Assembly (NCBI GenBank): GCA_022508745.1
Contig: JAFLUP010000016.1
Span: 1 to 41,839 of the forward strand
Direction: 5' to 3'
DNA length: 41,839 nt
Origin: Oscillospiraceae bacterium
Lineage (GTDB): Bacteria > Bacillota > Clostridia > Oscillospirales > CAG-382
Below are positions 15,591 to 23,968 of the stretch, piece by piece. Numbering within the stretch: the first letter of the stretch is position 1; each line of letters starts with the position of its first letter. A model generated the notes under the pieces. It did not search any database. It was not told the origin of the DNA and was given only the letters and a program-made list of their open reading frames with translations. The position numbers and the translations under genes are program-made.

Positions 15591-16589
15591 TTACGCCTTC
15601 GATTTCTCGAAATTCCATGCGGAACGGCACATATCCTCCAGCGTGCGCTCCGCCTTCCAGCCCAATTCCTTCGCCGCGCGGGAAGGATCGGACCAACATT
15701 CCGCAATGTCGCCGGGACGGCGCTCCGTGATACGATACGCGATCTTTACCCCCGTGGAGCGCTCGAAGGCGTTAATGATATCCAGCACGCTGTACCCAAC
15801 GCCGGTACCGAGGTTGTAGATATGTACGCCCGGTGTTTTCATGCAAGGCAGCACCGCCACATGTCCCGCGGCGAGATCCTCCACATGGATATAATCCCGC
15901 ACGCCGGTGCCGTCGTGGGTGGGATAATCGTTGCCGTAGACGGAAAGCACGGGCAGCGTCCCCTTCGCCACGCGGGTGACGTAGGGCATGAGGTTGTTGG
16001 GAATCCCCGTGGGGTCATCCCCGATCAGCCCGCTCTGATGCGCGCCGATGGGGTTGAAGTACCGCAGCAACGCCACGCTCCAACGGGGGTCGGAGACGGT
16101 CAGATCCGTTAGGATGCGCTCCAAAAAGAGCTTCGTCGTCCCGTAGGGATTGGTGGTCCCGCCGGTGGGAAACTCCTCGCGGATCGGCACCGACGCAGGG
16201 GTGCCGTACACCGTTGCAGAGGAGGAAAAGACCATCTTCCGGCAATCGTGTGCGCGCATGACCTCCAGCAGGGTCAGCGTGCCGGAGATGTTATTTTCGT
16301 AGTATTCCAGCGGTTTCGAGACAGATTCCCCCACCGCTTTCAGCCCGGCGAAATGGATGACCACCTCGGGATCGTAGGCGGAGAAAATCCGATCCAGCGC
16401 TTCACGGTCGCGGATATCCGCTTCGTAAAACACCGGTCTCCTGCCGGTGATCTTTTCCAGACTATCCACCACGGAGGCTTCGGAATTGCAAAGATTGTCA
16501 ATGATAATCACATCGTCCCCGCGCTCCAGAAGCTGCACACAAGTATGCGAGCCGATATAACCGGTCCCGCCCGTAACCAAAATCCGCAT
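15591..16589 (-). CDS. galE: UDP-glucose 4-epimerase
   Basis: A 332-aa extended short-chain dehydrogenase that interconverts UDP-glucose and UDP-galactose with bound NAD, supplying galactose to surface polysaccharides or allowing galactose use. It has the Rossmann loop TGGTGYIGSHTC at the N-terminus, the FAGLKAVGESVSKPL segment, the catalytic SSSATVYG serine and NPYGTTKLFLE (YxxxK), and the GalE-specific RYFNPIGAHQSGLIGDDP and DYIHVEDLA. Length and motifs are standard. ATG 16589 follows AGAGGAGTTTACCGTT. It leads a two-gene transcript with the phospholipase C-like gene. No other gal genes are nearby. Confidence 0.95.
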   Translation of the reverse strand: MRILVTGGTGYIGSHTCVQLLERGDDVIIIDNLCNSEASVVDSLEKITGRRPVFYEADIRDREALDRIFSAYDPEVVIHFAGLKAVGESVSKPLEYYENNISGTLTLLEVMRAHDCRKMVFSSSATVYGTPASVPIREEFPTGGTTNPYGTTKLFLERILTDLTVSDPRWSVALLRYFNPIGAHQSGLIGDDPTGIPNNLMPYVTRVAKGTLPVLSVYGNDYPTHDGTGVRDYIHVEDLAAGHVAVLPCMKTPGVHIYNLGTGVGYSVLDIINAFERSTGVKIAYRITERRPGDIAECWSDPSRAAKELGWKAERTLEDMCRSAWNFEKSKA

Positions 16590-16631
16590 AACGGTAAACT
16601 CCTCTGTTATGAAAAACTGTTTCTGTTTTAT

Positions 16632-16660
16632 ATTTTATCACAGTTTCAGTCAAATTGCAA
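16632..16660 (-). promoter_or_regulatory. Promoter of galE
   Basis: On the minus strand TTGCAA (16655-16660), 17 bases, TAAAAT (16632-16637), 43 bases from the start codon. Confidence 0.65.
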
Positions 16661-16732
16661 GTGCCTCGCAGTGTTCTTTTTCCTTTTCCTGCATAAAAAT
16701 GAAGGCTTTTCCCCTTGTTTATGCGAAATCCC

Positions 16733-16761
16733 TTGACTTTTACGGGAACTTGCTGTATACT
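16733..16761 (+). promoter_or_regulatory. Promoter of the dac-rluB-xseB-ispA-OLE-oapA-dxs-tlyA-argR-recN array
   Basis: TTGACT (16733-16738), 17 bases and TATACT (16756-16761). GGAGGGG (16770-16776) follows almost at once, so the leader is very short. No terminator of the hairpin-plus-T type was seen until after recN, so this promoter could serve the whole array, with possible internal promoters. Confidence 0.8.
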
Positions 16762-16784
16762 ATACAGATGGAGGGGTATATAAC

Positions 16785-18053
16785 TTGTGCCCGTTCTCAA
16801 AGCGGATGACATCGCATAGAATACTTCGGGTGAATACTTCTATGAAACGATTTTTGCCGCTTTACGGTCTTTTGCTGGTGCTGCTTGCCGGCGCCATGTG
16901 CCTGCCCCTCTTCCCTGCGGATCTGCCGGAATCGCCGGCGGCGCAGGAGACCATCGAAACAGGCAGGCTTCCGCTCCGCGCGATCGACCTTACGGGTGTG
17001 GAAGCCAACAACGGCTTTTCCGTCTCCGCAGGCAGTGCGATCCTCATGGATGCAAACAGCGGGAGCGTGCTGTATGCGCAAAATGCGGATATGCAGCGGG
17101 GCATGGCCAGCACCACCAAAGTCATGACGGCGCTGGTGATCCTGGAAGCCATGTCTCCGGACACGGTGGTGGAGATCACGCCGGAGATGACCGGCGCGGA
17201 GGGCAGTTCCCTGTACTTACAAGCGGGGGAACACCTGACGGTGGAGCAGCTGCTCTACGGACTGATGCTGGAAAGCGGCAACGACGCGGCGGAGGCGCTC
17301 GCCATCGCCTGCGACGGCAGTATCGAGGCTTTTGCAAACCGCATGAACGCCCGCGCTAAATCATTAGGTCTTACGCATACCCGCTTCGCCAACCCCCACG
17401 GGCTTTCCGCCTCCGGGCACTATACCACAGCGCGGGAGTTGGCGCTCATCACCATGGAAGCGCTGAAAAACGAGCTGTTCCGCACCATCGTTTCCACCTA
17501 CCGTATGCAGATCCCCTATCAGGATCAGCCGGGGGCGCGATATCTGACCAACCACAACCCGATCCTGACCAAGTACGACGGCATGATCGGCGTCAAGACC
17601 GGCTGGACCACAGCGGACGGCAAGTGTTTCGTCACAGCCGCGGAACGGGACGGATTGACCCTCATCGCGGTGACGCTGGGGGACACGAACATTTCCTCCA
17701 CCCACACAGCGCTGCTGAATCACGGGTTCGACTCCTTTGAAGCCGTCCCTTTGCCGATGGACACCCCGATTCGGGTGCCGCTGGTAGGGGGCAAGGAATC
17801 CTTCCTCGCGCTGGAAGCCGAGCCGAACGCGAACGGACTTTTCGTCTGTCTCCCCAAAGGAGAGCGAGTGGAGGTGCGCGTGGAGACCCCGCCCTTCGTC
17901 TATGCCGGAACGGAACGGGGCAGCTCCGTGGGAAGAATCGTTTTCAGCCGAAAGAGCGAAGAACTGGCGTCCGTCCAACTGCTGACGGCGGAAGAAGCGC
18001 CGGTGCGCAGGCTTTCCTTCTGGGAAAAGCTGTTCGGCGCAAAAGAGGAATGA
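16785..18053 (+). CDS. D-alanyl-D-alanine carboxypeptidase (low-molecular-weight PBP, DacA/DacF family)
   Basis: This enzyme removes the terminal D-alanine of peptidoglycan pentapeptides on the outer face of the membrane. The 422-aa protein has a signal segment (RFLPLYGLLLVLLAGAMC) and the active-site motifs STTK (Ser 109), SGN (164-166) and KTG (271-273), spaced as in PBP5/DacF. A C-terminal beta domain of PBP5_C type ends at VRRLSFWEKLFGAKEE. The start is uncertain: GGAGGGG lies 8 bases before TTG 16785, whereas ATG 16842 (MKRFLPLYG) gives a neater signal peptide but has no good ribosome site. In Bacillus, dacF also belongs to sporulation; here it heads the array containing ispA and dxs. 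Confidence 0.9.
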   Translation: MCPFSKRMTSHRILRVNTSMKRFLPLYGLLLVLLAGAMCLPLFPADLPESPAAQETIETGRLPLRAIDLTGVEANNGFSVSAGSAILMDANSGSVLYAQNADMQRGMASTTKVMTALVILEAMSPDTVVEITPEMTGAEGSSLYLQAGEHLTVEQLLYGLMLESGNDAAEALAIACDGSIEAFANRMNARAKSLGLTHTRFANPHGLSASGHYTTARELALITMEALKNELFRTIVSTYRMQIPYQDQPGARYLTNHNPILTKYDGMIGVKTGWTTADGKCFVTAAERDGLTLIAVTLGDTNISSTHTALLNHGFDSFEAVPLPMDTPIRVPLVGGKESFLALEAEPNANGLFVCLPKGERVEVRVETPPFVYAGTERGSSVGRIVFSRKSEELASVQLLTAEEAPVRRLSFWEKLFGAKEE

Positions 18054-18075
18054 ATGTGAATGATAGGAACCCGAT

Positions 18076-18837
18076 ATGGAAGATGAAAAGCTGCAAAAAT
18101 ATGTGTCCGCCTGCGGGCTGATGTCCCGCCGGGCGGCAGAACAGGCGATCAAGGAAGGAAAGTTCACCGTCAACGGGCAGATCGCCACGTTGGGCGACCG
18201 TGTGAACCCCGCACGGGACGAGATCGCCTATCTGGGAGAGCCGCTGAAAAAGGAAAAGAAGCGCAAAACCTATCTGCTGCTTAACAAGCCCACAGGCGTC
18301 GTCACCACCCGAAACGACGAGCACGGCAGGCGCACCGTCGCCGATTTGGCTCGAGAGAACGGCTATGACGGCTACCTCTACCCGGTGGGAAGGCTGGACA
18401 AGGACAGCGAAGGCTTGCTCCTGCTTACCGATGACGGCGACTTCGCAAACCGGATCTCCCACCCTTCCGGCAGTCTGCGGAAGGTCTATATCGTGATGCT
18501 CGCCGGCAGGATCCAGGACGGGCAGCTGGACAAGCTGCGCGCCATGCGCTCCCTGTGGGACGAACGCAACCAGCGGGAGGAGCGCATCCGCCCGGTGGAA
18601 GTGGAACTGATGGAACGGAGCGAGAACGCCAGCCGCGTGCGCTTTGTGCTTACGGAAGGAAAGAACCGGCAGATCCGCCGGATGTGCGCCGCAACGGGGC
18701 TTTCTGTCATGCAGCTGCGAAGGGTCCAGTTAGGACCGCTGCGGCTCGGAACGCTGGAGAGCGGACGCTGCCGCGCCCTGACGAAAGAGGAAAAAACGGC
18801 GCTGGAAAAGCACCTGAACGGAGGAAAAGACCGATGA
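18076..18837 (+). CDS. rluB: rRNA pseudouridine synthase, RluB/RsuA family
   Basis: A 253-aa cytoplasmic enzyme that isomerises a specific uridine of ribosomal RNA (U2605 of 23S in RluB proper). An S4 RNA-binding domain occupies the first ~60 residues (EKLQKYVSACGLMSRRAAEQ and KFTVNGQIATLGDRV). The catalytic domain has LLLNKPTGVVTT, the conserved GRLDKDSEGLLLLT with the catalytic Asp, and the C-terminal GKNRQIRRMCAATGL typical of RluB/RsuA. It begins 22 bases after the carboxypeptidase gene and overlaps xseB by four bases (ATGA). RluB is favoured over RsuA by the Firmicutes context, but the target base is inferred. Confidence 0.88.
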   Translation: MEDEKLQKYVSACGLMSRRAAEQAIKEGKFTVNGQIATLGDRVNPARDEIAYLGEPLKKEKKRKTYLLLNKPTGVVTTRNDEHGRRTVADLARENGYDGYLYPVGRLDKDSEGLLLLTDDGDFANRISHPSGSLRKVYIVMLAGRIQDGQLDKLRAMRSLWDERNQREERIRPVEVELMERSENASRVRFVLTEGKNRQIRRMCAATGLSVMQLRRVQLGPLRLGTLESGRCRALTKEEKTALEKHLNGGKDR

Positions 18838-19091
18838 ACCAATCCACACCGGCAACGCCGGAAAAGAAGCCCACGTTTGAGCAAGCGCTCAAGCGGCTGG
18901 AGGAGATCATCCGCGCGTTGGAAGGCTCTTCCTTCTCGCTGGAGGATATGGTCAAGCTGTATGACGAGGCCAACGAGCTGATCGGTATGTGTACCGCAGA
19001 GCTGACAGCTGCTTCCAAAAAGGTGGAAGTGATCCGGCAGGAACGCGGTGCCGCGGGCACGTCTGCGCCGGACCCTGTTGATCCGTCATGA
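18834..19091 (+). CDS. xseB: Exodeoxyribonuclease VII small subunit
   Basis: An 85-aa protein that pairs with XseA to form the single-strand exonuclease VII. It has the XseB signature (FEQALKRLEEIIRALEGSS, then SLEDMVKLYDEANEL) as a helical hairpin, plus a Pro/Asp tail of low complexity. ATG 18834 overlaps the rluB stop and follows GGAGGAAAAGACC. Its end overlaps ispA by four bases. xseA, which normally sits immediately upstream, is not here: rluB and the carboxypeptidase gene take its place, so the large subunit must be encoded elsewhere. Confidence 0.9.
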   Translation: MNQSTPATPEKKPTFEQALKRLEEIIRALEGSSFSLEDMVKLYDEANELIGMCTAELTAASKKVEVIRQERGAAGTSAPDPVDPS

Positions 19092-19984
19092 GCTTGTTCA
19101 CCGACCGTCTGCACGCCGACGCGGAGGATGTGGAACGGGCGCTGGAAGCATGGCTTCCCATGCCGGAGGACGACGCAGCGGGAAACCTGCACGAATCCAT
19201 GCGCTATTCCGCGCTCGGGGGAGGGAAACGACTGCGGGGACATCTGGTGCTGACTTTCTGCACGCTGTTCGGCGGCGAACGAGAAGCCGCACTTCCCTAC
19301 GCGGCCGCCATCGAGATGATGCACGCCTTTTCCCTCATCCACGACGATCTGCCCGCGATGGACAACGACGATATGCGCCGCGGCAGACCCTCCAATCATA
19401 AGGTGTACGGCGAAGCCACCGCCCTGCTTGCAGGGGACGCGCTGGCGCTGCGCGCGCTGGAAACAGCTGCTTCCAATCCCTATTGCGACGCAAAACAGAA
19501 CGCAGAGGCCGCAAGGCTGTTGGCTTCCGCTGCGGGTGCCGCGGGGATGTGCGGCGGGCAGCAGATTGATCTGCAAAGCGAACAGCAAACAATCCCCATG
19601 GAATTGCTGACCGATCTGGTGCTTCGTAAAACCGGCGCACTGTTTGCCGTATCCTGCGAATTGGGGTTGATCGCCGCTTCGGCGTTCGACGAGGAAGCGC
19701 ACGCTTCGGCGCGTACTTTCGCCCGGCACATCGGGCTTGCGTTCCAGATCACGGACGATCTGCTGGATCTCCGCTCCACGCCGGAGGTGCTGGGAAAGAC
19801 CACCGGCAAGGATGAAAAGAGCGGAAAGGCCACCTTCCCCGCGCTGTTGGGCGTCAAAGAAGCGGAAGCGCTGGCGAAATCCCACTGCGAACAGGCCGTT
19901 TCCCTGCTGGACAAGCTCCCTGCGGGGGACGAACGCAGCTCCCTGCGCGGATTGTGCGAGTTTATTTTGACAAGAACTATGTAA
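19088..19984 (+). CDS. ispA: Polyprenyl (farnesyl/geranyl) diphosphate synthase
   Basis: A 298-aa trans-prenyltransferase that condenses isopentenyl diphosphate with allylic diphosphates to farnesyl diphosphate, feeding undecaprenol and quinone synthesis. It shows GGGKRLRG, the first aspartate-rich motif DDLPAMDNDD (D86, D87, D92), GDAL, CGGQQIDL and the second motif DDLLD (D223-D227), the last within FQITDDLLD. ATG 19088 overlaps the xseB stop. The stop at 19984 is followed directly by the OLE RNA region, then oapA and dxs, so the isoprenoid genes flank the OLE unit. Confidence 0.93.
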   Translation: MSLFTDRLHADAEDVERALEAWLPMPEDDAAGNLHESMRYSALGGGKRLRGHLVLTFCTLFGGEREAALPYAAAIEMMHAFSLIHDDLPAMDNDDMRRGRPSNHKVYGEATALLAGDALALRALETAASNPYCDAKQNAEAARLLASAAGAAGMCGGQQIDLQSEQQTIPMELLTDLVLRKTGALFAVSCELGLIAASAFDEEAHASARTFARHIGLAFQITDDLLDLRSTPEVLGKTTGKDEKSGKATFPALLGVKEAEALAKSHCEQAVSLLDKLPAGDERSSLRGLCEFILTRTM

Positions 19985-19993
19985 ATCGCTTTA

Positions 19994-20035
19994 CCCCACA
20001 CAAAAGCGCCTCGCTTGCGAGTCGCTTTCGCGTGG
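19994..20035 (+). other. Hairpin between ispA and the OLE RNA core
   Basis: CCAC and AAAGCG pair with CGCTTT and GTGG around an inner CTCG-CTTG-CGAG hairpin. There is no T-run, so termination is unlikely. It may be the first stem of the OLE transcript or a processing site separating it from the ispA message. Confidence 0.45.
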
Positions 20036-20039
20036 AAAT

Positions 20040-20640
20040 AGATAGAATACGGATGGCGCAGTATCCTAGTTTAATCAACTGCCGTCGAACATGTGCCTAA
20101 AAACGCATGAAAAGGCAAATCGATGAAGCTCCTTGTGTTTGCTTCTTACGCCCAGTTTGGGGTGGATGCTGGGAGAAATGGGCTGGTGGGCCGCCTGCAA
20201 TGGCATGCGGGGCAGGACCCAACAGCTTTGGAGGCCTTCCTCTGTGGGGGTAACCACTCCCCTACGGATCAAGGATAAAACCCATTACGCGGTGCGACCT
20301 TATGCGCGGCTTTTACGCCGCGTGTGAACGACGCTGTGGATGGCGTAGCCTGCCCTGCGTGGTTGCAGCGGATAGCTTTCTCTTCGGAGATTGTTTGAAA
20401 TTGCAACTGCAAAACGGGATTAGACGGTGGGAGGTTATTGAGGAAATCTCCTAGGCTGAGAAGAGAAAAGGCGCGGAACGGATTGCAGTGCGGAGCAAAA
20501 AAGGCAATCAAGCCCCGACTGTAGCGATACACCGGCGTCGGCTTGAAAGGGGAACCGCCTTTCGGCAACGAAAGGTAGCCGCACGGGGAAAACCTGCTTG
20601 ACCGTAAGCCGCAAAGTTTACGTTCCGCGCCGCCATCACA
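20040..20640 (+). ncRNA. ole: OLE RNA (ornate, large, extremophilic), ends approximate
   Basis: About 600 bases between ispA and oapA carry no credible gene but dense RNA structure. OLE RNA is a ~610-nt membrane-associated RNA found in exactly this place, between ispA and dxs next to its partner gene oapA. Seen here are end-closing complements GATGGCG (20052-20058) and CGCCATC (20631-20637), a GGGG/CCCC hairpin in GGGGGTAACCACTCCCC (20246-20262), CGCGGC/GCCGCG (20305-20322) and a 7-bp stem capped by a GCAA tetraloop (20558-20575). Many GA- and AAAAC-rich single-stranded stretches typical of large structured RNAs also occur. In characterised species OLE forms a ribonucleoprotein with OapA and others and affects responses to cold, alcohol and metal or energy stress. 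Family assignment rests on locus, length and motif resemblance, not on a covariance-model search. Confidence 0.85.
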
Positions 20641-20681
20641 TGACCGTTTTGAAAATACGCTGTTTACCATCTTTAGGAGTT

Positions 20682-21263
20682 ATGAACCCACACAAAAAAG
20701 AGTCTATCAAAAAAGAACGACCCAAACGAGATCAAAAAAAGGAACAGAGGAAAAAAGCCCGGATCCGATGGATCTGTATGGCGTTTCTGTTTAGCTTTCT
20801 GATCACCGCGGTGATCTCCGTCGCAGCGGGCGAGGTTTCGGAAAACGCGAGCGTCTTCGCAGCGATCCCTCTGCTGCTGTTCTTCATTTTTCTCGGCATT
20901 TTCTTTGACGCCATCGGGCTTGCCGTCGCCACGGCGGATCCTGCCCCGTTTCATTCCATGGCTTCCCGCCGTCTGCGCGCGGGGAAAAAGGGCGTCTGGC
21001 TGACCGGCAATTCCGCAAAGGTCTCCTCCTTTTGCAACGACATCGTGGGGGACATTTGCGGCGTCGTTTCCGGCGCCACCGGCTCCGCCATCGCCGGCCG
21101 TCTGTTTCTGGGCGCGGGAGCCTTCTGGCTAACCCTGTGTCTGACCTCTCTCATCGCCGCACTGACGGTGGGATGTAAGGCCATCGGCAAGGAGATCGCT
21201 CTCAAGCACAGCAACGCCATCGTATTATTTGTCGCCAAAGTCCTGTGTGGCTTCCGGCGTTAA
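20682..21263 (+). CDS. oapA: OLE RNA-associated membrane protein OapA
   Basis: OapA binds OLE RNA and carries it to the membrane. This 193-aa protein sits 45 bases after the RNA. Residues 1-29 are extremely basic (Lys/Arg-rich, KKERPKRDQKKEQRKK), well suited to RNA contact. Hydrophobic helices lie at about 30-49, 57-85 and 143-166, and a polar segment holds FFDAIGLAVATAD, NDIVGDICGVVSG (D120, D124 as DxxxD) and SRRLRAGKKG. The middle recalls the DUF21/CNNM transporter membrane domain, which is my inference. ATG 20682 has AGGAG close upstream; the longer frame from 20598 runs into the RNA and is rejected. Length and position match known OapA genes. Confidence 0.88.
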   Translation: MNPHKKESIKKERPKRDQKKEQRKKARIRWICMAFLFSFLITAVISVAAGEVSENASVFAAIPLLLFFIFLGIFFDAIGLAVATADPAPFHSMASRRLRAGKKGVWLTGNSAKVSSFCNDIVGDICGVVSGATGSAIAGRLFLGAGAFWLTLCLTSLIAALTVGCKAIGKEIALKHSNAIVLFVAKVLCGFRR

Positions 21264-21276
21264 TCAAGATCCAAAC

Positions 21277-21303
21277 GCAGCTTCTCTTCCAAAAGGAAGC
21301 TGC
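21277..21303 (+). other. Hairpin in the oapA-dxs junction next to the dxs ribosome site
   Basis: GCAGCTTC (21277-21284) pairs with GAAGCTGC (21296-21303), or alternatively CTTCC with GGAAG. It ends 2 bases before the dxs ribosome-binding GAGG (21307-21310) and has no T-run, so it could modulate translation or processing rather than terminate. Confidence 0.4.
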
Positions 21304-21316
21304 CGCGAGGTAAAAC

Positions 21317-23209
21317 ATGCTATTGGAAACCATCAACTCCCCGGAGGACCTCAAAAAGATCCCGGCGGATCAATTAGAAACGCTCGCCTCGGAACTGCGG
21401 GACGAGCTTTTGCGCGTTGTCTCCCAAAACGGCGGACACCTTTCCTCCAATCTGGGCGTGGTGGAGCTGACCATCGCCCTGCATCGGGTCTTTTCCTCTC
21501 CGCAGGACAGCTTGATCTTTGACGTGGGGCATCAGTCCTACGTTCATAAGCTGCTCACCGGGCGGCGGGAGACGTTTGAAACCCTCCGGCAGTACGGAGG
21601 CGTCTCCGGCTTCCCCCGCATGGAGGAATCCCCCCACGACGCGTTCGGCTGCGGGCACAGCTCCACGTCCATCTCGGCGGCAGTGGGGATCGCGGCGGCA
21701 AACCGTTTGGCAGGACGGGAGGATTACACCGTCGCCGTCATCGGGGACGGCGCGTTCACCGGCGGCATGGCGTATGAAGCGCTCAACAACTGCGCCGGAA
21801 ACGACCGTCTGATCATCATTCTCAACGACAATACCATGTCCATTGCCCGTAACGTGGGCGCTATGGATACCTACTTAAACCGCTTCCGCAACAGCGCCAA
21901 GTATTTTCGCTTCAAAAACCGGGTCAAGCGGGTGTTTCAGCGCATCCCGCTGATCGGGAAAGGGCTGGTCGCCGTCTGCAAGCGGATCAAAACGTGGCTG
22001 CGGCATCGGCTGGTTCGGGAAAACCTGTTTGAACATTTGGGGCTGACCTATTACGGACCTCTGGACGGCAACGACGAAGCGTTGCTGGAAACGGTTCTGC
22101 GGGAAGCGAAGCAGGACGGGCGGTGCAGCGTCATCCACGTCTGCACCCGCAAAGGAAAAGGCTACCCCTACGCGGAGGAGCGCCCGGACGTCTTTCACGG
22201 CGTGGGGAAATTCGACCCTTCCACCGGCGTTCCCGTGGCGAAACCGGCAGAAGAAGCCAGCTATTCCGATAGATTCGGGGAAGCCCTCTGTGAACTTGCG
22301 GAGCAGGATCCCGCTATCTGCGCCATCACCGCCGCCATGCCGGACGGCACCGGGCTGAACGACTTCCGGGAGCGCTTTCCGGAACGCTTTTTCGACGTGG
22401 GCATCGCGGAGGAACACGCCGTGACTTTCGCCTGCGGGCTGGCGTCCAAAGGGTACAAACCCGTTTTTGCGGTGTATTCCACCTTCGCCCAGCGCGCCTA
22501 TGACCAACTGCTGCACGATTGTGCGCTGCAAAACTTACCCATCGTCCTCGCTCTGGATCGGGCGGGACTGGTAGGTCCCGACGGAGCGACGCATCACGGC
22601 GTTTTTGACGCCGCGTTCCTTGGGCAGCTTCCCGGCTTTACCCTTTACGCGCCGAACAGCGCCGAAGAACTGCGGGAGTGCCTGAAAAAAGCGCTTTCCT
22701 CTGGCAAACCTGCTGCGATCCGATACCCGAAGGGAGCGGAAGGCGAAGAGACGCCGGGGCAATTTACCTCGTACGGCTCGGACGGGTCGTATGGCGACCT
22801 GTACGCAGCGGATTTCGGGGAGGACCCTGACCTTGCGCTGCTCACCTACGGGCGGCTGACGGAGAATGTCTGCCGCGCCGCAGAGCTTTTGCTTTCGAAA
22901 GGCATCCACACGCGGGTCATCCGTATGGTGAAATTGTTCCCATGGGAGGAGGACCGGATGGCTTCCCTTTCCGACTTATTGAACCCTGTCCGCACGGTCT
23001 GTTTCTATGAGGAAGGCGTCCGCGCCGGCGGCGTCGGAGAGCGTTTGTTCGCGCGTCTCGCGGAGACCGGGTCGGTCGGCGGAAAAACGCTCCGCCTCCG
23101 TGCCATCGAGGGGGATGTCCCTCTACATGGAAGCAATGAAAAGCTGTTCGAGGAACTGGGCTTCCTGCCGGAGCAGATCTCTGCATTTGTCGAGGAGATA
23201 CACGTATGA
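21317..23209 (+). CDS. dxs: 1-deoxy-D-xylulose-5-phosphate synthase
   Basis: The first enzyme of the MEP isoprenoid pathway: thiamine-diphosphate-dependent condensation of pyruvate and glyceraldehyde-3-phosphate. The 630-aa protein has the full three-domain plan: an N-terminal SSNLGVVELTIALHRVF and FDVGHQSYVHK, the TPP/Mg loop IGDGAFTGGMAYEALNN (G143-D144-G145) with LNDN, then the pyrimidine domain (DVGIAEEHAVTFACGLA, YSTFAQRAYDQL, DRAGLVGPDGATHHG) and a C-terminal transketolase-like domain. ATG 21317 follows GAGGTAAAAC. Its stop overlaps the tlyA start by four bases. With ispA upstream, it brackets the OLE-oapA unit with two isoprenoid genes. Confidence 0.95.
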   Translation: MLLETINSPEDLKKIPADQLETLASELRDELLRVVSQNGGHLSSNLGVVELTIALHRVFSSPQDSLIFDVGHQSYVHKLLTGRRETFETLRQYGGVSGFPRMEESPHDAFGCGHSSTSISAAVGIAAANRLAGREDYTVAVIGDGAFTGGMAYEALNNCAGNDRLIIILNDNTMSIARNVGAMDTYLNRFRNSAKYFRFKNRVKRVFQRIPLIGKGLVAVCKRIKTWLRHRLVRENLFEHLGLTYYGPLDGNDEALLETVLREAKQDGRCSVIHVCTRKGKGYPYAEERPDVFHGVGKFDPSTGVPVAKPAEEASYSDRFGEALCELAEQDPAICAITAAMPDGTGLNDFRERFPERFFDVGIAEEHAVTFACGLASKGYKPVFAVYSTFAQRAYDQLLHDCALQNLPIVLALDRAGLVGPDGATHHGVFDAAFLGQLPGFTLYAPNSAEELRECLKKALSSGKPAAIRYPKGAEGEETPGQFTSYGSDGSYGDLYAADFGEDPDLALLTYGRLTENVCRAAELLLSKGIHTRVIRMVKLFPWEEDRMASLSDLLNPVRTVCFYEEGVRAGGVGERLFARLAETGSVGGKTLRLRAIEGDVPLHGSNEKLFEELGFLPEQISAFVEEIHV

Positions 23210-23940
23210 CGCGGTTGGATGTGTACCTCGCTTCCAACGGCTACTGTAAGAGCCGGAGCAAGGCGGCGGAAGCCATCGCATCCGGCAGAGTGACCGTGGA
23301 CGGCACTCCGGTGTCAAAGGCGTCCTTTCCGGTGGAGGAAGGGATGGTCGTTGCGGTCACGGAGCCTGCTTCCGCTTATGTTTCCCGGGCGGGATACAAG
23401 CTGGAAGCGGCGCTGGACGGGTTTGCGCTGGATGTTCGCGGGAAAACGGCGCTGGACATCGGCGCCTCCACCGGCGGGTTTACCGATTGTTTACTGCAGC
23501 GCGGCGCCGCTTACGTCTACGCCGTAGACGTAGGAACGGCACAGCTGGACGAGCAGCTCCGGCAGGACGAACGCGTCTGCTGCCGGGAACAGACCAACGC
23601 CCGCTACCTCCGCCGGGAGGATTTCGACCGTTCCATTGATCTGGTGACGGTGGACGTCTCCTTCCTCTCCCAAAAGCTGCTGTATCCCGCCATCGCGGAA
23701 GTTCTTTCTGCCGGCGGGGTGCTGGTCACGCTGATCAAACCGCAGTTTGAAGTCGGACCGGCGCATGTGGGCAAAGGCGGCATCGTGCGGGATCCGCAGG
23801 GCAAGCTGTTCCGCTCGCTCTTGGAAACATTGACCTCCGAAGCGCGGAAAAATGGATTGCAGCTGCGCGCGACACTCCCCTCTCCGCTGCCCGGCGGGGA
23901 CGGAAACCGGGAATACCTCGCCTATTTTCTGCGCATTTGA
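23206..23940 (+). CDS. tlyA: TlyA-family rRNA 2'-O-methyltransferase (YqxC)
   Basis: A 244-aa protein with an N-terminal S4 RNA-binding domain (RLDVYLASNGYCKSRSKAAE, SGRVTVDG) and an FtsJ-type methyltransferase domain with the SAM loop ALDIGASTGGFTDCLLQRGA. DLVTVDVSFLSQKLLYPA and LIKPQFEVG, the catalytic-lysine region, follow. Homologues methylate ribose of 16S and/or 23S rRNA cytidines, which affects capreomycin sensitivity, and were once labelled haemolysins. It overlaps dxs by four bases and precedes argR by 28 bases, the standard Firmicutes order dxs-tlyA-argR-recN. Confidence 0.92.
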   Translation: MTRLDVYLASNGYCKSRSKAAEAIASGRVTVDGTPVSKASFPVEEGMVVAVTEPASAYVSRAGYKLEAALDGFALDVRGKTALDIGASTGGFTDCLLQRGAAYVYAVDVGTAQLDEQLRQDERVCCREQTNARYLRREDFDRSIDLVTVDVSFLSQKLLYPAIAEVLSAGGVLVTLIKPQFEVGPAHVGKGGIVRDPQGKLFRSLLETLTSEARKNGLQLRATLPSPLPGGDGNREYLAYFLRI

Positions 23941-23968
23941 GCATCTATGCGCATCCGAAAGGAATACG

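Noticed and set aside
20598-20681. Extended N-terminus for oapA
   Set aside because: It would translate the 3' end of the structured RNA, and the ribosome site directly precedes the ATG at 20682.
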